Below are positions 30,484 to 38,373 of a DNA stretch of 64,000 bases, piece by piece; the first letter of the stretch is position 1; each line of letters opens with the position of its first letter. This DNA is from Nocardia ignorata NBRC 108230. Lineage in GTDB: Bacteria; Actinomycetota; Actinomycetes; Mycobacteriales; Mycobacteriaceae. The position numbers and the translations under genes were made by a program. The notes below the pieces were generated by a model. It ran no database searches and was not told the DNA's origin. It saw only the letters and a list, made by a program, of their open reading frames with translations. The stretch is taken from positions 558,001 through 622,000 of the forward strand of contig NZ_BDBI01000002.1 of the NCBI RefSeq assembly GCF_001612905.1, read 5' to 3'.

Positions 30484-31403
30484 TTCGCGACCGGATCGTA
30501 GGTGAGCTCGCGGACCCACGACGGACGGTGACCGAGCACCCGGACCGGGAACCTGTCGATACAGGCACTGGACACATCGGCGAGCAACTGGAACGGCTGA
30601 CGGTGGTCGATCGTCGCCTTCGCGTGCAACCGCACCACGTGATAGAGCGGCAGCCGCCGGATCCGCGGGCTGCGCTCGCCGACGGTCTCGTAGCGCCGCA
30701 CCGCGTTCCACAGCTTTTCCTCGTCCAGACCGAGCGCCACGATATTGGCTGCCATCCGCGACAACAGCGGCGCGTAGAGCAGTGCGCCGAGTACGAAAGA
30801 CGGGCGCGCCGCGAAACCCGCTGTCTCGATGGCGATCTTGCGCAGCGGTCCCGCGCCGAGTTGCTCGAGCACCTGGAAGCCGACGGCCAGGTGCCGGGAC
30901 TCGTCGCTGTTGATGTGCCGGAACACCTCGTGGCACACCGGGTCGTCGACCTCGTCGAGCAGGAACTTCACCAGCGCGCCGTCCAGCGCCGTCTCCAAGG
31001 ACGGGATGACGGTGCCGAGGACGGGCAGGGTCAGGTGTTCGGCATAGCGATCGAGCCAGCTGATCACCAGGCGAATGTTCTTGTTGGGCACCGGCATCGC
31101 GTCGTCGTCGAGCATGCCCCAGCGGCGCATCAGCGCCAGTTCGGCATTGGCGTGCTTCTGCTCCTCGGCGTGGAAGTGCCGGTAGATCTCGCGCAGCGCA
31201 CCCGGTGGCGCCTGCTGGACCAGCGCGGCGAAACCACGGGCGCCGACGTGTTCGATCCACACCAGATCGGACATGAACGCGGCGAGTCGTGGCCGCTGCT
31301 CGTCGGTGATCAGCTCGGCACCCGGTGCGTCCCAGTCGATATCGGCCAGGGCCCACTGCTTGGCCCGCACCGTTGCGAGCATGTCGGGATAGGCGAACGT
31401 CAT
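30480..31403 (-). CDS. Ferritin-like diiron protein
   Basis: A 307-residue helical protein with two ExxH motifs (E81-H84 in HAEEQKH and E168-H171 in SDESRH) and additional ligand candidates E51 (WIEHVGARG) and E159 (VCHEVFRH). This fits a non-haem diiron oxygenase or oxidase. The gene lies 22 bases after an SDR gene and before two flavoproteins, which suggests a lipid or steroid oxidation pathway. The substrate is unknown. Confidence 0.8.
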   Translation of the reverse strand: MTFAYPDMLATVRAKQWALADIDWDAPGAELITDEQRPRLAAFMSDLVWIEHVGARGFAALVQQAPPGALREIYRHFHAEEQKHANAELALMRRWGMLDDDAMPVPNKNIRLVISWLDRYAEHLTLPVLGTVIPSLETALDGALVKFLLDEVDDPVCHEVFRHINSDESRHLAVGFQVLEQLGAGPLRKIAIETAGFAARPSFVLGALLYAPLLSRMAANIVALGLDEEKLWNAVRRYETVGERSPRIRRLPLYHVVRLHAKATIDHRQPFQLLADVSSACIDRFPVRVLGHRPSWVRELTYDPVAK

Positions 31404-31425
31404 TGTCCGTCTCCTTCCGGTCGGT

Positions 31426-32253
31426 TCAGCGCACGACCCGCTCCAGCAGGCCCGCCGAACGGGTGTAGGTGGCGGGCATCAAGCGTTTGGCCTGCCACAG
31501 CACTTTGGCCTCCAGTTGCGGCACCACATAGAGGTCGCCACGGTCGACGGCGTCGAGGGTGGTCTTCGCGATACTCGCGGGCGAGCGGCCTGTCCACCGC
31601 AGTAGCGATTCGCCCAGGCGTTCGGCGGTGCCGTCCAGCGGCGAATCCGACCGCAGGATCCCGGTTTTCACGGCCGTGGGACAGAGCACCGTCACGCCGA
31701 CGCCGGTCCCGGCCAGCTCGGCCGCCATCGTCTCCGACAGCGCGAGCACCCCCGCCTTGCTCACGTTGTAGGCGGCCATCCGTGGTGCCGCGCCGAAGGC
31801 GGCGGCGGAGGCGACATTGACCACCGTTCCCCGCCCCGCCGCACGCAGGATCGGCGTGAAGACGTGGCAGCCGTTGATGACTCCCCACAGATTTACCGCG
31901 AGGGTGCGTTCCCAGTCGTCGAGGCCGAACTCGCCGACCGGCGGCCCGCCCGCGCCGATCCCGGCATTGTTCACGACCAGACTCGGCGCACCACCGAACC
32001 AGTCCTGCGCCAGGGCGGCCAGCGCGGTGACCTCGTCGATCGCGGTGACATCGCAGCGGGCGCCGACGGCCTTGCCACCCGCGTTCTCCACCAGCACGGC
32101 GGTCTCGGCGGCCCGGTCGGCGTCGATGTCGGAGCACACCACCCGCGCGCCGCGACCGCCCAGTTCCACGGCGAACGCGCGGCCGATGCCGCTGCCCGCG
32201 CCGGTGACCACCGCATCGGCGTGTTCGGTTCGACGACGACGAAACAGGCGCAT
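31426..32253 (-). CDS. Short-chain dehydrogenase/reductase
   Basis: A 275-residue SDR: cofactor loop TGAGSGIG (17-24), NNAG in VVNNAGIG, catalytic Ser in NVASAAA and YNVSK. The acidic SDID after the second strand favours NAD(H). ATG 32253 has a GGGAG site. It heads the SDR-diiron-flavoprotein-BVMO run and is divergent from a TetR gene, the usual arrangement for local control. It resembles SadH-type enzymes near mymA in mycobacteria. Confidence 0.9.
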   Translation of the reverse strand: MRLFRRRRTEHADAVVTGAGSGIGRAFAVELGGRGARVVCSDIDADRAAETAVLVENAGGKAVGARCDVTAIDEVTALAALAQDWFGGAPSLVVNNAGIGAGGPPVGEFGLDDWERTLAVNLWGVINGCHVFTPILRAAGRGTVVNVASAAAFGAAPRMAAYNVSKAGVLALSETMAAELAGTGVGVTVLCPTAVKTGILRSDSPLDGTAERLGESLLRWTGRSPASIAKTTLDAVDRGDLYVVPQLEAKVLWQAKRLMPATYTRSAGLLERVVR

Positions 32254-32284
32254 GGCGACTCCCTGGTTCAACCGGTCCGGTCGG

Positions 32285-32327
32285 AACTGGTGTCATCTGC
32301 CACCATTGGCCGCACCTGACACCAATT
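32285..32327. promoter_or_regulatory. Inverted-repeat operator between SDR and TetR genes
   Basis: AACTGGTGTCA (32285-32295) and TGACACCAATT (32317-32327) are complementary at 10 of 11 positions with a 21-base spacer. Lying between divergent genes, they are a good candidate for the binding site of the TetR protein encoded next door. Confidence 0.5.
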
Positions 32328-32355
32328 AGGCGCGTGACGGAGTACTTTGTCAACC

Positions 32356-33006
32356 ATGGATGTGCGCGCACCGGCCCGGACCTGGGGCGGCCGCACCGCC
32401 GAAGAGCGCAGGGCACAGCGCCGCGCCGACCTGATCGCGGCGGCCCTCGAGATCTGGCTCGACAGCGGATGGGCCGCGGTGACGATGCGTGGCGTCTGCC
32501 AGCGGGCCGCGCTCAACGACCGCTACTTCTACGAGAACTTCACCGACCGCGACGACTTGCTCGCCGTGGTGTGGGACGAGGTGTGCGCGGAGGTCTTCGC
32601 CGACCTGGCGACCATCCTGGCCGACAACGCCGACCGCGCCCCCCTGGAAATCCTGCGCGCCGCCATCGTTCGCGCCGTCGAACTGCAGACCGACCTGCGT
32701 GGCCGGGCCCGCATCCTGCTCGCCGACCACGCGGGCAGCGCCGTCCTCGAACAACGCCGCAAAGCCATGCTCACCGACGCCACCGACCTCCTGCTCGCCG
32801 CCGCCTGGCCCCATCTACGCCCCGACGCCGACGAAACCGCCGTGCGCATGAGCACTTTGGCGGGCATCGGCGGCTTCATCGAACTGCTCACCGCCTGGCG
32901 CACCGGCGCCATCGACGTCGACGCCGCCCGCCTCGTCGAACACACCTACGCCATCGCTACCCAACTCGGCGCCATGTTCCTGCCCACGGACATCATCGGC
33001 GGTTGA
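32356..33006 (+). CDS. TetR-family regulator
   Basis: About 216 residues. The HTH is recognisable (RRADLIAAALEIWLDSGWAA, then MRGVCQRAALNDRYFYENF, a variant of the usual KxTxYxYF). ATG 32356 is preferred; TTG 32347 is in frame. It is divergent from the SDR run and probably represses it. Its last 78 bases recur at 35567-35644. Confidence 0.88.
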   Translation: MDVRAPARTWGGRTAEERRAQRRADLIAAALEIWLDSGWAAVTMRGVCQRAALNDRYFYENFTDRDDLLAVVWDEVCAEVFADLATILADNADRAPLEILRAAIVRAVELQTDLRGRARILLADHAGSAVLEQRRKAMLTDATDLLLAAAWPHLRPDADETAVRMSTLAGIGGFIELLTAWRTGAIDVDAARLVEHTYAIATQLGAMFLPTDIIGG

Positions 33007-33081
33007 AAATCCGTTGGCGAACGACGGCGCCCACTGCTACCTTTCACGAATTCCGTGACAGTGGACGAGGAGGTGGTACCC

Positions 33082-33135
33082 GTGAACGCAGTATCGACAT
33101 GGGTGCTCTCCACTGGAGTCACGGTCGGGCGATAG
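33082..33135 (+). pseudogene. MerR-like N-terminal remnant or leader peptide
   Basis: GTG 33082, with GAGGAGG upstream, opens a frame of 17 codons ending STGVTVGR and a stop. Actinobacterial MerR regulators often begin with nearly the same STGVTVGQAAAF stretch, so this looks like a MerR gene cut off before its HTH. It could also be a short leader of the hydrolase gene 45 bases downstream. Confidence 0.35.
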
Positions 33136-33180
33136 GTCGTCCGGGAGCGCCGATCACCAGCACTCCCGAAAGGCACGACC

Positions 33181-33915
33181 GTGCGATTCATTACCGAACA
33201 ACGCCTCGACGACGACATCCTCGAACGCGGATTCCTCCTCGGCGACATCCCCGGAATCCTGTGGACGCCGGCGTCTGTCCCCACGCCGACGCCCCTGATC
33301 CTCGTAGGCCCTCCTCCTATCGGCCTGCGCAACGCGTACCCGCGACTGCTCGCCCGGGTCCAGCCCACCGTGGCGGCAGGCTACGCCGCGGCCACCATCG
33401 AGCTCCCCGGCAGTGGTGACCGCCCCCGTTCGGCCGCCGCCGATCAGGCCCTCGCCGACCTGCGCCAGGCGCTGGCGGCCGGCGGGCCTGTCGATGACGG
33501 GATCGTCGACCGGCTCATCCTCCCGCTGGTCGACGCGGCTGTCCCGGAGTGGCAAGCCGCCCTGGACGCCCTCCTCGCGCTGCCCGAAATCAGTGGCCCG
33601 GTCGGCTACTCGGGCGGAGTCATCTCCATCGGCACCCGGCTGGCAGTCGTCGAACCACGCATCACCGCCGCCGTCCTGTTCGCCGGCAGCTTCGTGCCAC
33701 GCGCCATCCTCGAGGAGGCCCGCAACGTCAGAATTCCGCTGCACGTCCTGCTGCAATGGGACGACGAGGGAAACGACCGCCAAAGGTCCCTCGACCTGTT
33801 CGACGCTTTCGGTTCCGAGGAGAAGACCCTGAACGCCAATATGGGCGGGCACATCGGCGTTCCGCCGTACGCCGGGGCGGAGGCAGGCCGATTCTTCACC
33901 CGGCACCTGACGTGA
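33181..33915 (+). CDS. Alpha/beta-hydrolase-fold protein
   Basis: A 244-residue protein with a nucleophile elbow GYSGGV (serine at about residue 142) and a late GGHIGVP histidine, the order of an alpha/beta hydrolase. ILVGPPPIGLRN may be the oxyanion region. An acid residue cannot be fixed by eye. The substrate is unknown. GTG 33181 follows GAAAGG. A hairpin at 33974 follows the gene. Confidence 0.75.
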   Translation: MRFITEQRLDDDILERGFLLGDIPGILWTPASVPTPTPLILVGPPPIGLRNAYPRLLARVQPTVAAGYAAATIELPGSGDRPRSAAADQALADLRQALAAGGPVDDGIVDRLILPLVDAAVPEWQAALDALLALPEISGPVGYSGGVISIGTRLAVVEPRITAAVLFAGSFVPRAILEEARNVRIPLHVLLQWDDEGNDRQRSLDLFDAFGSEEKTLNANMGGHIGVPPYAGAEAGRFFTRHLT

Positions 33916-33973
33916 GGTCGGCTGTCAACGGCATGCGTTGCGTGAGGGCGCTCGAGTAGCCCCTCGTGCGGAA

Positions 33974-34006
33974 GTGTCTCCGCCGACCTGGTGTCGGCGC
34001 AGACAC
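33974..34006 (+). terminator. Hairpin terminator after the hydrolase gene
   Basis: Arms 33974-33987 and 33993-34006 pair at 13 of 14 positions around CTGGT. No U-run follows. Confidence 0.6.
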
Positions 34007-34063
34007 GAGCGCGGGCTCGGTGCCGTGCCACAGTGGTGGTAACCAAGATCGTCAGGAGTGCCC

Positions 34064-34861
34064 GTGCCGCTGATATCGGCCGCTGTCTGCCCGCACCCGC
34101 CCGCGCTCATACCCGCAGTGGGAGGCGCTGCAGCCGCTGAACTGGATGGGTTACGTGCGGCGTGTATCGAATCGATCCGCCGACTCAGGGTTCCCAAATT
34201 CGGCGCGGAATCCGACGGTTGGGCAGTGAGCACATCCGAGGAGTTCCACTCCGATCCGACTCTGCCCGACCTGTTGGTGATCGTCGGATGTGATGAGACG
34301 ACAACCGCATACGAGTCGACCAAGACATTCGGTAGCCTTCGGCGTTACGGCATCGCCTGGGACTGGGATATCGCTTGGTGCCGGGACGACTTGTCGTCGC
34401 TCCCACTCCCGCTGTCCTTGTCGGTCGGCGTGTGGCTCCTCACCGCGCACGGCCCGACCGGAATGTTCAGCAGACGAGTTGACTACCAATCGATTTCGTT
34501 CGACGCCTCGGCGGAAGAGTGCGCGATATCAGGGAAGGACCTGGCCGCACAAGAGGCCAACGTGGCAATGCTCGTAGTCGGGGAAGCCGCGCCGCTCGAA
34601 CAGCCGACCACTCACACGGCAATCCGGGCAGCCGACTACAACGACGCCCTCACAAGGGCCTTCGCCCAGGTGGATACCACCGCCCTCAGCCAACTGGATC
34701 CCGTGGAATCGCAGACGCTGAAGGCAACCGGGCGAGCAGCGTGGCAAGTTCTCGCCGGCGCGGCCGCAGGCCGAGAACTCGAGGGTCACGTGCTAACCGA
34801 TTCCGCGTCCCACAACCGAGGATTCGTCGTAGCCAGCTGGACCAGGGCGGCCGGAACTTAG
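34064..34861 (+). CDS. Class III extradiol dioxygenase-like (LigB/MEMO fold) protein
   Basis: A 265-residue protein beginning PLISAAVCPHPPALIPAVGG. The N-terminal histidine-containing strand and the late SHNRGFV resemble the LigB-like proteins found beside miaA in mycobacteria (Rv2728c). Whether it keeps a metal site is not clear. GTG 34064 has AGGAG 5 bases before it. Codon use is noticeably less GC-biased than in its neighbours, suggesting transfer. Confidence 0.65.
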   Translation: MPLISAAVCPHPPALIPAVGGAAAAELDGLRAACIESIRRLRVPKFGAESDGWAVSTSEEFHSDPTLPDLLVIVGCDETTTAYESTKTFGSLRRYGIAWDWDIAWCRDDLSSLPLPLSLSVGVWLLTAHGPTGMFSRRVDYQSISFDASAEECAISGKDLAAQEANVAMLVVGEAAPLEQPTTHTAIRAADYNDALTRAFAQVDTTALSQLDPVESQTLKATGRAAWQVLAGAAAGRELEGHVLTDSASHNRGFVVASWTRAAGT

Positions 34862-34875
34862 GGAAAGCGCTGCGA

Positions 34876-35424
34876 TCACGGAGTGTGGGGACGCTCCGGC
34901 ATCGCGCATGCCAGGCCGTCTGCCATCCCGGTCGGCTGCACCCCGAGCCCTTGATTGAGACGGGCCCGCTGGTTCTCCCAGGCGATAGTCGCGGCGAGTT
35001 CGGTCAGTTGCGCTTTCGTCAGATGGGTGAGCAGGCCGGCCCGTAATTCGTCGATGTCCACCGCGGGCGTCACCGTCATCGCCTCGGCGAACGCGATCAC
35101 CAATTTCTCCAGCTCGCTGTAGGCGTCACTCGTGCGATAGCGAGGCAGATCGGTGATCTGCCGCTCGCTCAACCCACTCGTATGCGCCAGCGCCGACCCG
35201 ATATCGAGACAGAACTGACAGGCCACCAGCCCCGCCGTCTTCAGCTCGGCGAGCTCTTTGAGCCGAGGGTCGAGCTTGTTGCTGAACAACAACGCCGTCT
35301 CGTACCCCGCGGTCGCCACTCCGATCTGCGGTCGCCGCCCCAGCCACCCCACCAGGTCCCCCCGATGCCGACGAGCCCGCCGAACCACCGTGGCATACCC
35401 CCGAATCCGCCCGATCACCCGCAT
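34876..35424 (-). CDS. Carboxymuconolactone decarboxylase/AhpD-family protein
   Basis: A 182-residue helical protein with the CxxC pair in VACQFCLDIGSA, the redox or catalytic site of AhpD-like proteins. KLDPRLKELAELKTAGL before it is typical. It may reduce peroxides or act on lactones. ATG 35424 with GAAGGGG is chosen over GTG 35433. It is convergent with the LigB-like gene. Confidence 0.85.
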   Translation of the reverse strand: MRVIGRIRGYATVVRRARRHRGDLVGWLGRRPQIGVATAGYETALLFSNKLDPRLKELAELKTAGLVACQFCLDIGSALAHTSGLSERQITDLPRYRTSDAYSELEKLVIAFAEAMTVTPAVDIDELRAGLLTHLTKAQLTELAATIAWENQRARLNQGLGVQPTGMADGLACAMPERPHTP

Positions 35425-35731
35425 CGTCAACACCCCTTCGTGCCCGTGATTCGCTTTCGGCTGAAGCTACGCCGCACAACCACCGAAACCCAGCGTGATC
35501 CGCACCACCCGTCCTCACTCGAGTTCGATGGTCGGCGGATACCGAGTCGCGGGACCCGCAGAACAGCGCCTCGTCGAACACACCTACGCCATCGCCACCC
35601 AACTCGGCGCGATGTTCCTGCCCGCGCACATCATCGGCGGTTGAACATGACACGGCGCAGCCGTCGCCGTCCCCGCTCGGCGCCGCAACATCGGAACGGC
35701 GTTGCTGGACAACTGTTCCACGATGACGCGG
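35425..35731. other. Non-coding stretch holding a TetR 3'-end copy
   Basis: Between the AhpD-like and methyltransferase genes no full gene is visible. The only recognisable content is the 78-base TetR fragment at 35567-35644, listed separately. Confidence 0.5.
35567..35644 (+). pseudogene. Copy of the 3' end of the TetR gene at 32356
   Basis: These 78 bases match 32929-33006 at 74 positions, ending in the same stop codon and encoding the last 25 residues with two changes (TD to AH). Similarity stops abruptly on both sides. It is a remnant of a duplicated TetR gene or of a recombination event. Confidence 0.8.
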
Positions 35732-36430
35732 TCACGGCCGGGACCAGACCGTCGCCATGGTGAACGGGTGGCCGCGCAGGTCGGCCCACTTCGGTTTGCG
35801 CTCCAGCCAGCGGTCGTCCACCAACGCCTCGACCATCGCGGTCAGCGTCCAGCCCGCTGCGGTCGCCGCGGTGACGTGCTCGCTGATCAGATGCAGGTGG
35901 GTGCTGATCGCCACCGGTTCCCCGGACCCGCTGGTGTAGTGGGTCGGCATGCCGGTCACCATCATGAACTGCGGGTGATAACTGACCACCACGCAGTGGG
36001 CGTCCGGCGCGGCAAGCCGCCCCGCCTCGGCGTAGAACGGTGCCAGCTCGGGCAGGTGCTCGTCGATCAGCGATGCGATCACCAGGTCGTAGGTGTCGTC
36101 GGGCAATCCGGTGTCGCGCACGTCGCGCCGCCGCAGCGACGTGTGCGCGCCTCGGACCTCGGCGCGCTCCAGCATCCCCGCGCTCGCGTCGACCCCGTCG
36201 ATGTGCGTGATCTTCCGCCCACGCAGCCAGCTTCCGGTCCGTCCGGTCCCACAGCCGAGATCGGCTGCCCGCCGCACCCGTCCCCACTCCGGACGGCGCA
36301 GCCGTTCCAGCAGCGCGAGATCCATCTCGTCCATCACGGTTCGCTCGTAGGTGGCTGCCCACCCGTCGTATCCTGTGACGGCATCGACGGTCCGATAATT
36401 GCGCCGGTCGAATTCTGCGAAAGTCGCCAC
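35732..36430 (-). CDS. SAM-dependent class I methyltransferase
   Basis: A 232-residue protein with SAM loop DLGCGTGRTGSWL, the acidic end of the second strand in DGVDASAGM and DLVIASLIDEHL. It starts at GTG 36430 (VATFAEFDRRNYRTVDA). The frame extends further upstream but without a ribosome site. The substrate is unknown. It stands alone between the TetR remnant and the tRNA gene. Confidence 0.82.
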   Translation of the reverse strand: MATFAEFDRRNYRTVDAVTGYDGWAATYERTVMDEMDLALLERLRRPEWGRVRRAADLGCGTGRTGSWLRGRKITHIDGVDASAGMLERAEVRGAHTSLRRRDVRDTGLPDDTYDLVIASLIDEHLPELAPFYAEAGRLAAPDAHCVVVSYHPQFMMVTGMPTHYTSGSGEPVAISTHLHLISEHVTAATAAGWTLTAMVEALVDDRWLERKPKWADLRGHPFTMATVWSRP

Positions 36431-36636
36431 GGGCGGAGTATTCCCGCACCGGACCGGCACGAGCAACCTGATTTCACCGACTCCTACACGCAGCGCTCGG
36501 CGCCGACCGCGAGTCTCCTGTCTCATCGGTAGGGCGCGATGGACGAGGGCGTGCGAGCCCTACGGGCTCACTGCGGACTGGACAGGCGAGCTGATCATAA
36601 GCGAGCACGTCAAGGCACCACCCAAAAGCACCGAAG

Positions 36637-36710
36637 TGCCCCCACTGGGACTCGAACCCAGACTCGACGGATTTTAAGTCCGCTGCCTCTGCCAATTGGG
36701 CTATAGGGGC
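36637..36710 (-). tRNA. tRNA-Leu (anticodon UAA), short variable loop
   Basis: The minus strand folds into a full cloverleaf: 7-bp acceptor stem, 3-bp D stem, 5-bp anticodon stem around CUUAAAA, a 5-base variable loop, and a 5-bp T stem with UUCGAGU. Discriminator is A; CCA is not encoded. The anticodon UAA reads UUA leucine codons. tRNA-Leu normally has a long variable arm; this one has the class I shape. Confidence 0.9.
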
Positions 36711-36826
36711 GTCCGCCGACAGCCTAGCGACTCGTACGGGTGTACCGGAATTGTGGCGGTAGACCCGGTCGGATCGGCGTGTCGCGGGGGAGCGCGCCGA
36801 TCCGACCGGGGAGCTATCGTCGCTGG

Positions 36827-38323
36827 TCAGTCTTTGGCCAACGCCTCCTTCTTGCCGAGCAGGGAGTGGTGACGGCTGTAGGCGAAGTAGATCACGAAGC
36901 CGAGCAGCATCCAGACCAGGAAGCGCAGCCAGGTTTCCACCGACAGGTTCACCATCAGCCACAGGCAGGCCGCGACGGCCAGGACCGGGATGAGGGGGAC
37001 GAGGGGGACGCGGAAGCCGCGGGGCAGGTCGGGGCGGGTGCGGCGCAGGATGAGCACACCGACCGACACCAGCACGAAGGCGAACAGGGTGCCGATGTTG
37101 ACCATTTCCTCCAGCGTGCCGAATTCGACGAAACCGGCGAGTACACAGCAGACGATGCCGACGATGACGGTCAGGCGCACGGGGGTGCCGCGCTTGCCGG
37201 TGTGGGCCAGCCAGCGGGGCAGCAGGCCGTCGCGGGCCATGGCGAACAGCACGCGGGTCTGGCCGAGGAACAGCACCATCACCACGGTGGTGAGGCCGGC
37301 CAGGGCGCCGATGGAGATGACGGTCTTGGCCCAGTCGACCCCGTGGATGGCGAAGGCCGTTGCCAGCGTGGCGTTCTCACCCGCGAGCTCGGTGTAGGGC
37401 ACCATGCCGGTGAGCACGAGGGTGACGGCCACATAGAGCACGGTGACGATGAGCAGCGAACCGAGGATGCCGCGCGGCACCGCCTTCTGCGGGTTCTTGG
37501 TCTCCTCGGCGGCGGTCGCGACGACGTCGAAACCGATGAACGCGAAGAACACCAGGCTGGCCGCGGCGAGCAGGCCGTACCAGCCGAAGCTGCTGTCACC
37601 GGCACCGGTGACGAACGAGAACAGCGACTGGTGCAGGCCGCTCGCGCCGTCGTCGGCGGGCTGTGACGGCGGGATGTAGGGGCTCAGGTTCGACGCCTTG
37701 AAGTAGGTGATGCCGAGGACGAGCACCAGGGCGATCACACCGAGCTTGATGGCCACCGCGATCGCCGACACCCGCGAGGACACCTTGGTGCCGACCGCGA
37801 GCAGCACGCCGAGCACGATCAGCAGCGTCACCGCACCCCAGTCGAAGGTGATCGACCCCAATTGCACTGTGGCCGATTCGAATCCGAAGACGGTGCCGAG
37901 GTATTGCGACCAACCCTTGGCCACCACCGACGCGGCGAGCGCGAACTCCAGGATCAGATCCCAGCCGATGATCCAGGCGACCAGCTCACCGAAGGTGGCA
38001 TAGGAATAGGTGTAGGCGCTGCCTGCGACCGGAACGGTCGAGGCGAACTCGGCGTAGCAGACCGCGGTGAGACCGCAGGCGATGGCGGCGAACACGAACG
38101 CCAGCGACACCGCCGGCCCTGCGACATTACCCGCGGTGCGGGCGGTGAGGGTGAAGATGCCCGCGCCGACGACGACGGCGACACCGAAGATCGTGAGATC
38201 CCAGGCCGTCAGGTCTTTGCGAAGTCTGGAGTCGGGTTCATCGGTGTCGAGAATCGACTGCTCGACCGATTTGGTGCGGAACATGCCGCCCCGTCGGCTC
38301 GGTGTCTCTGCCGGTGCCGGCAC
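36827..38323 (-). CDS. APC-family amino-acid permease (cationic amino acid transporter type)
   Basis: About 498 residues with 12-14 membrane segments. Family blocks are VVVGAGIFTLTART near helix 1, GSAYTYSYATFGE, and AFIGFDVVATAAEETKNPQK. It should import amino acids with protons; CAT-type members favour basic amino acids. GTG 38323 has AAGGAG in place; ATG 38341 is also in frame. It lies 50 bases after the POT transporter gene on the same strand. Confidence 0.9.
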   Translation of the reverse strand: MPAPAETPSRRGGMFRTKSVEQSILDTDEPDSRLRKDLTAWDLTIFGVAVVVGAGIFTLTARTAGNVAGPAVSLAFVFAAIACGLTAVCYAEFASTVPVAGSAYTYSYATFGELVAWIIGWDLILEFALAASVVAKGWSQYLGTVFGFESATVQLGSITFDWGAVTLLIVLGVLLAVGTKVSSRVSAIAVAIKLGVIALVLVLGITYFKASNLSPYIPPSQPADDGASGLHQSLFSFVTGAGDSSFGWYGLLAAASLVFFAFIGFDVVATAAEETKNPQKAVPRGILGSLLIVTVLYVAVTLVLTGMVPYTELAGENATLATAFAIHGVDWAKTVISIGALAGLTTVVMVLFLGQTRVLFAMARDGLLPRWLAHTGKRGTPVRLTVIVGIVCCVLAGFVEFGTLEEMVNIGTLFAFVLVSVGVLILRRTRPDLPRGFRVPLVPLIPVLAVAACLWLMVNLSVETWLRFLVWMLLGFVIYFAYSRHHSLLGKKEALAKD

Positions 38324-38373
38324 GTAGTTCTCCTTCTGCATGCGAACGTTGTGAGAAGAGTTACCCCGGCGGG

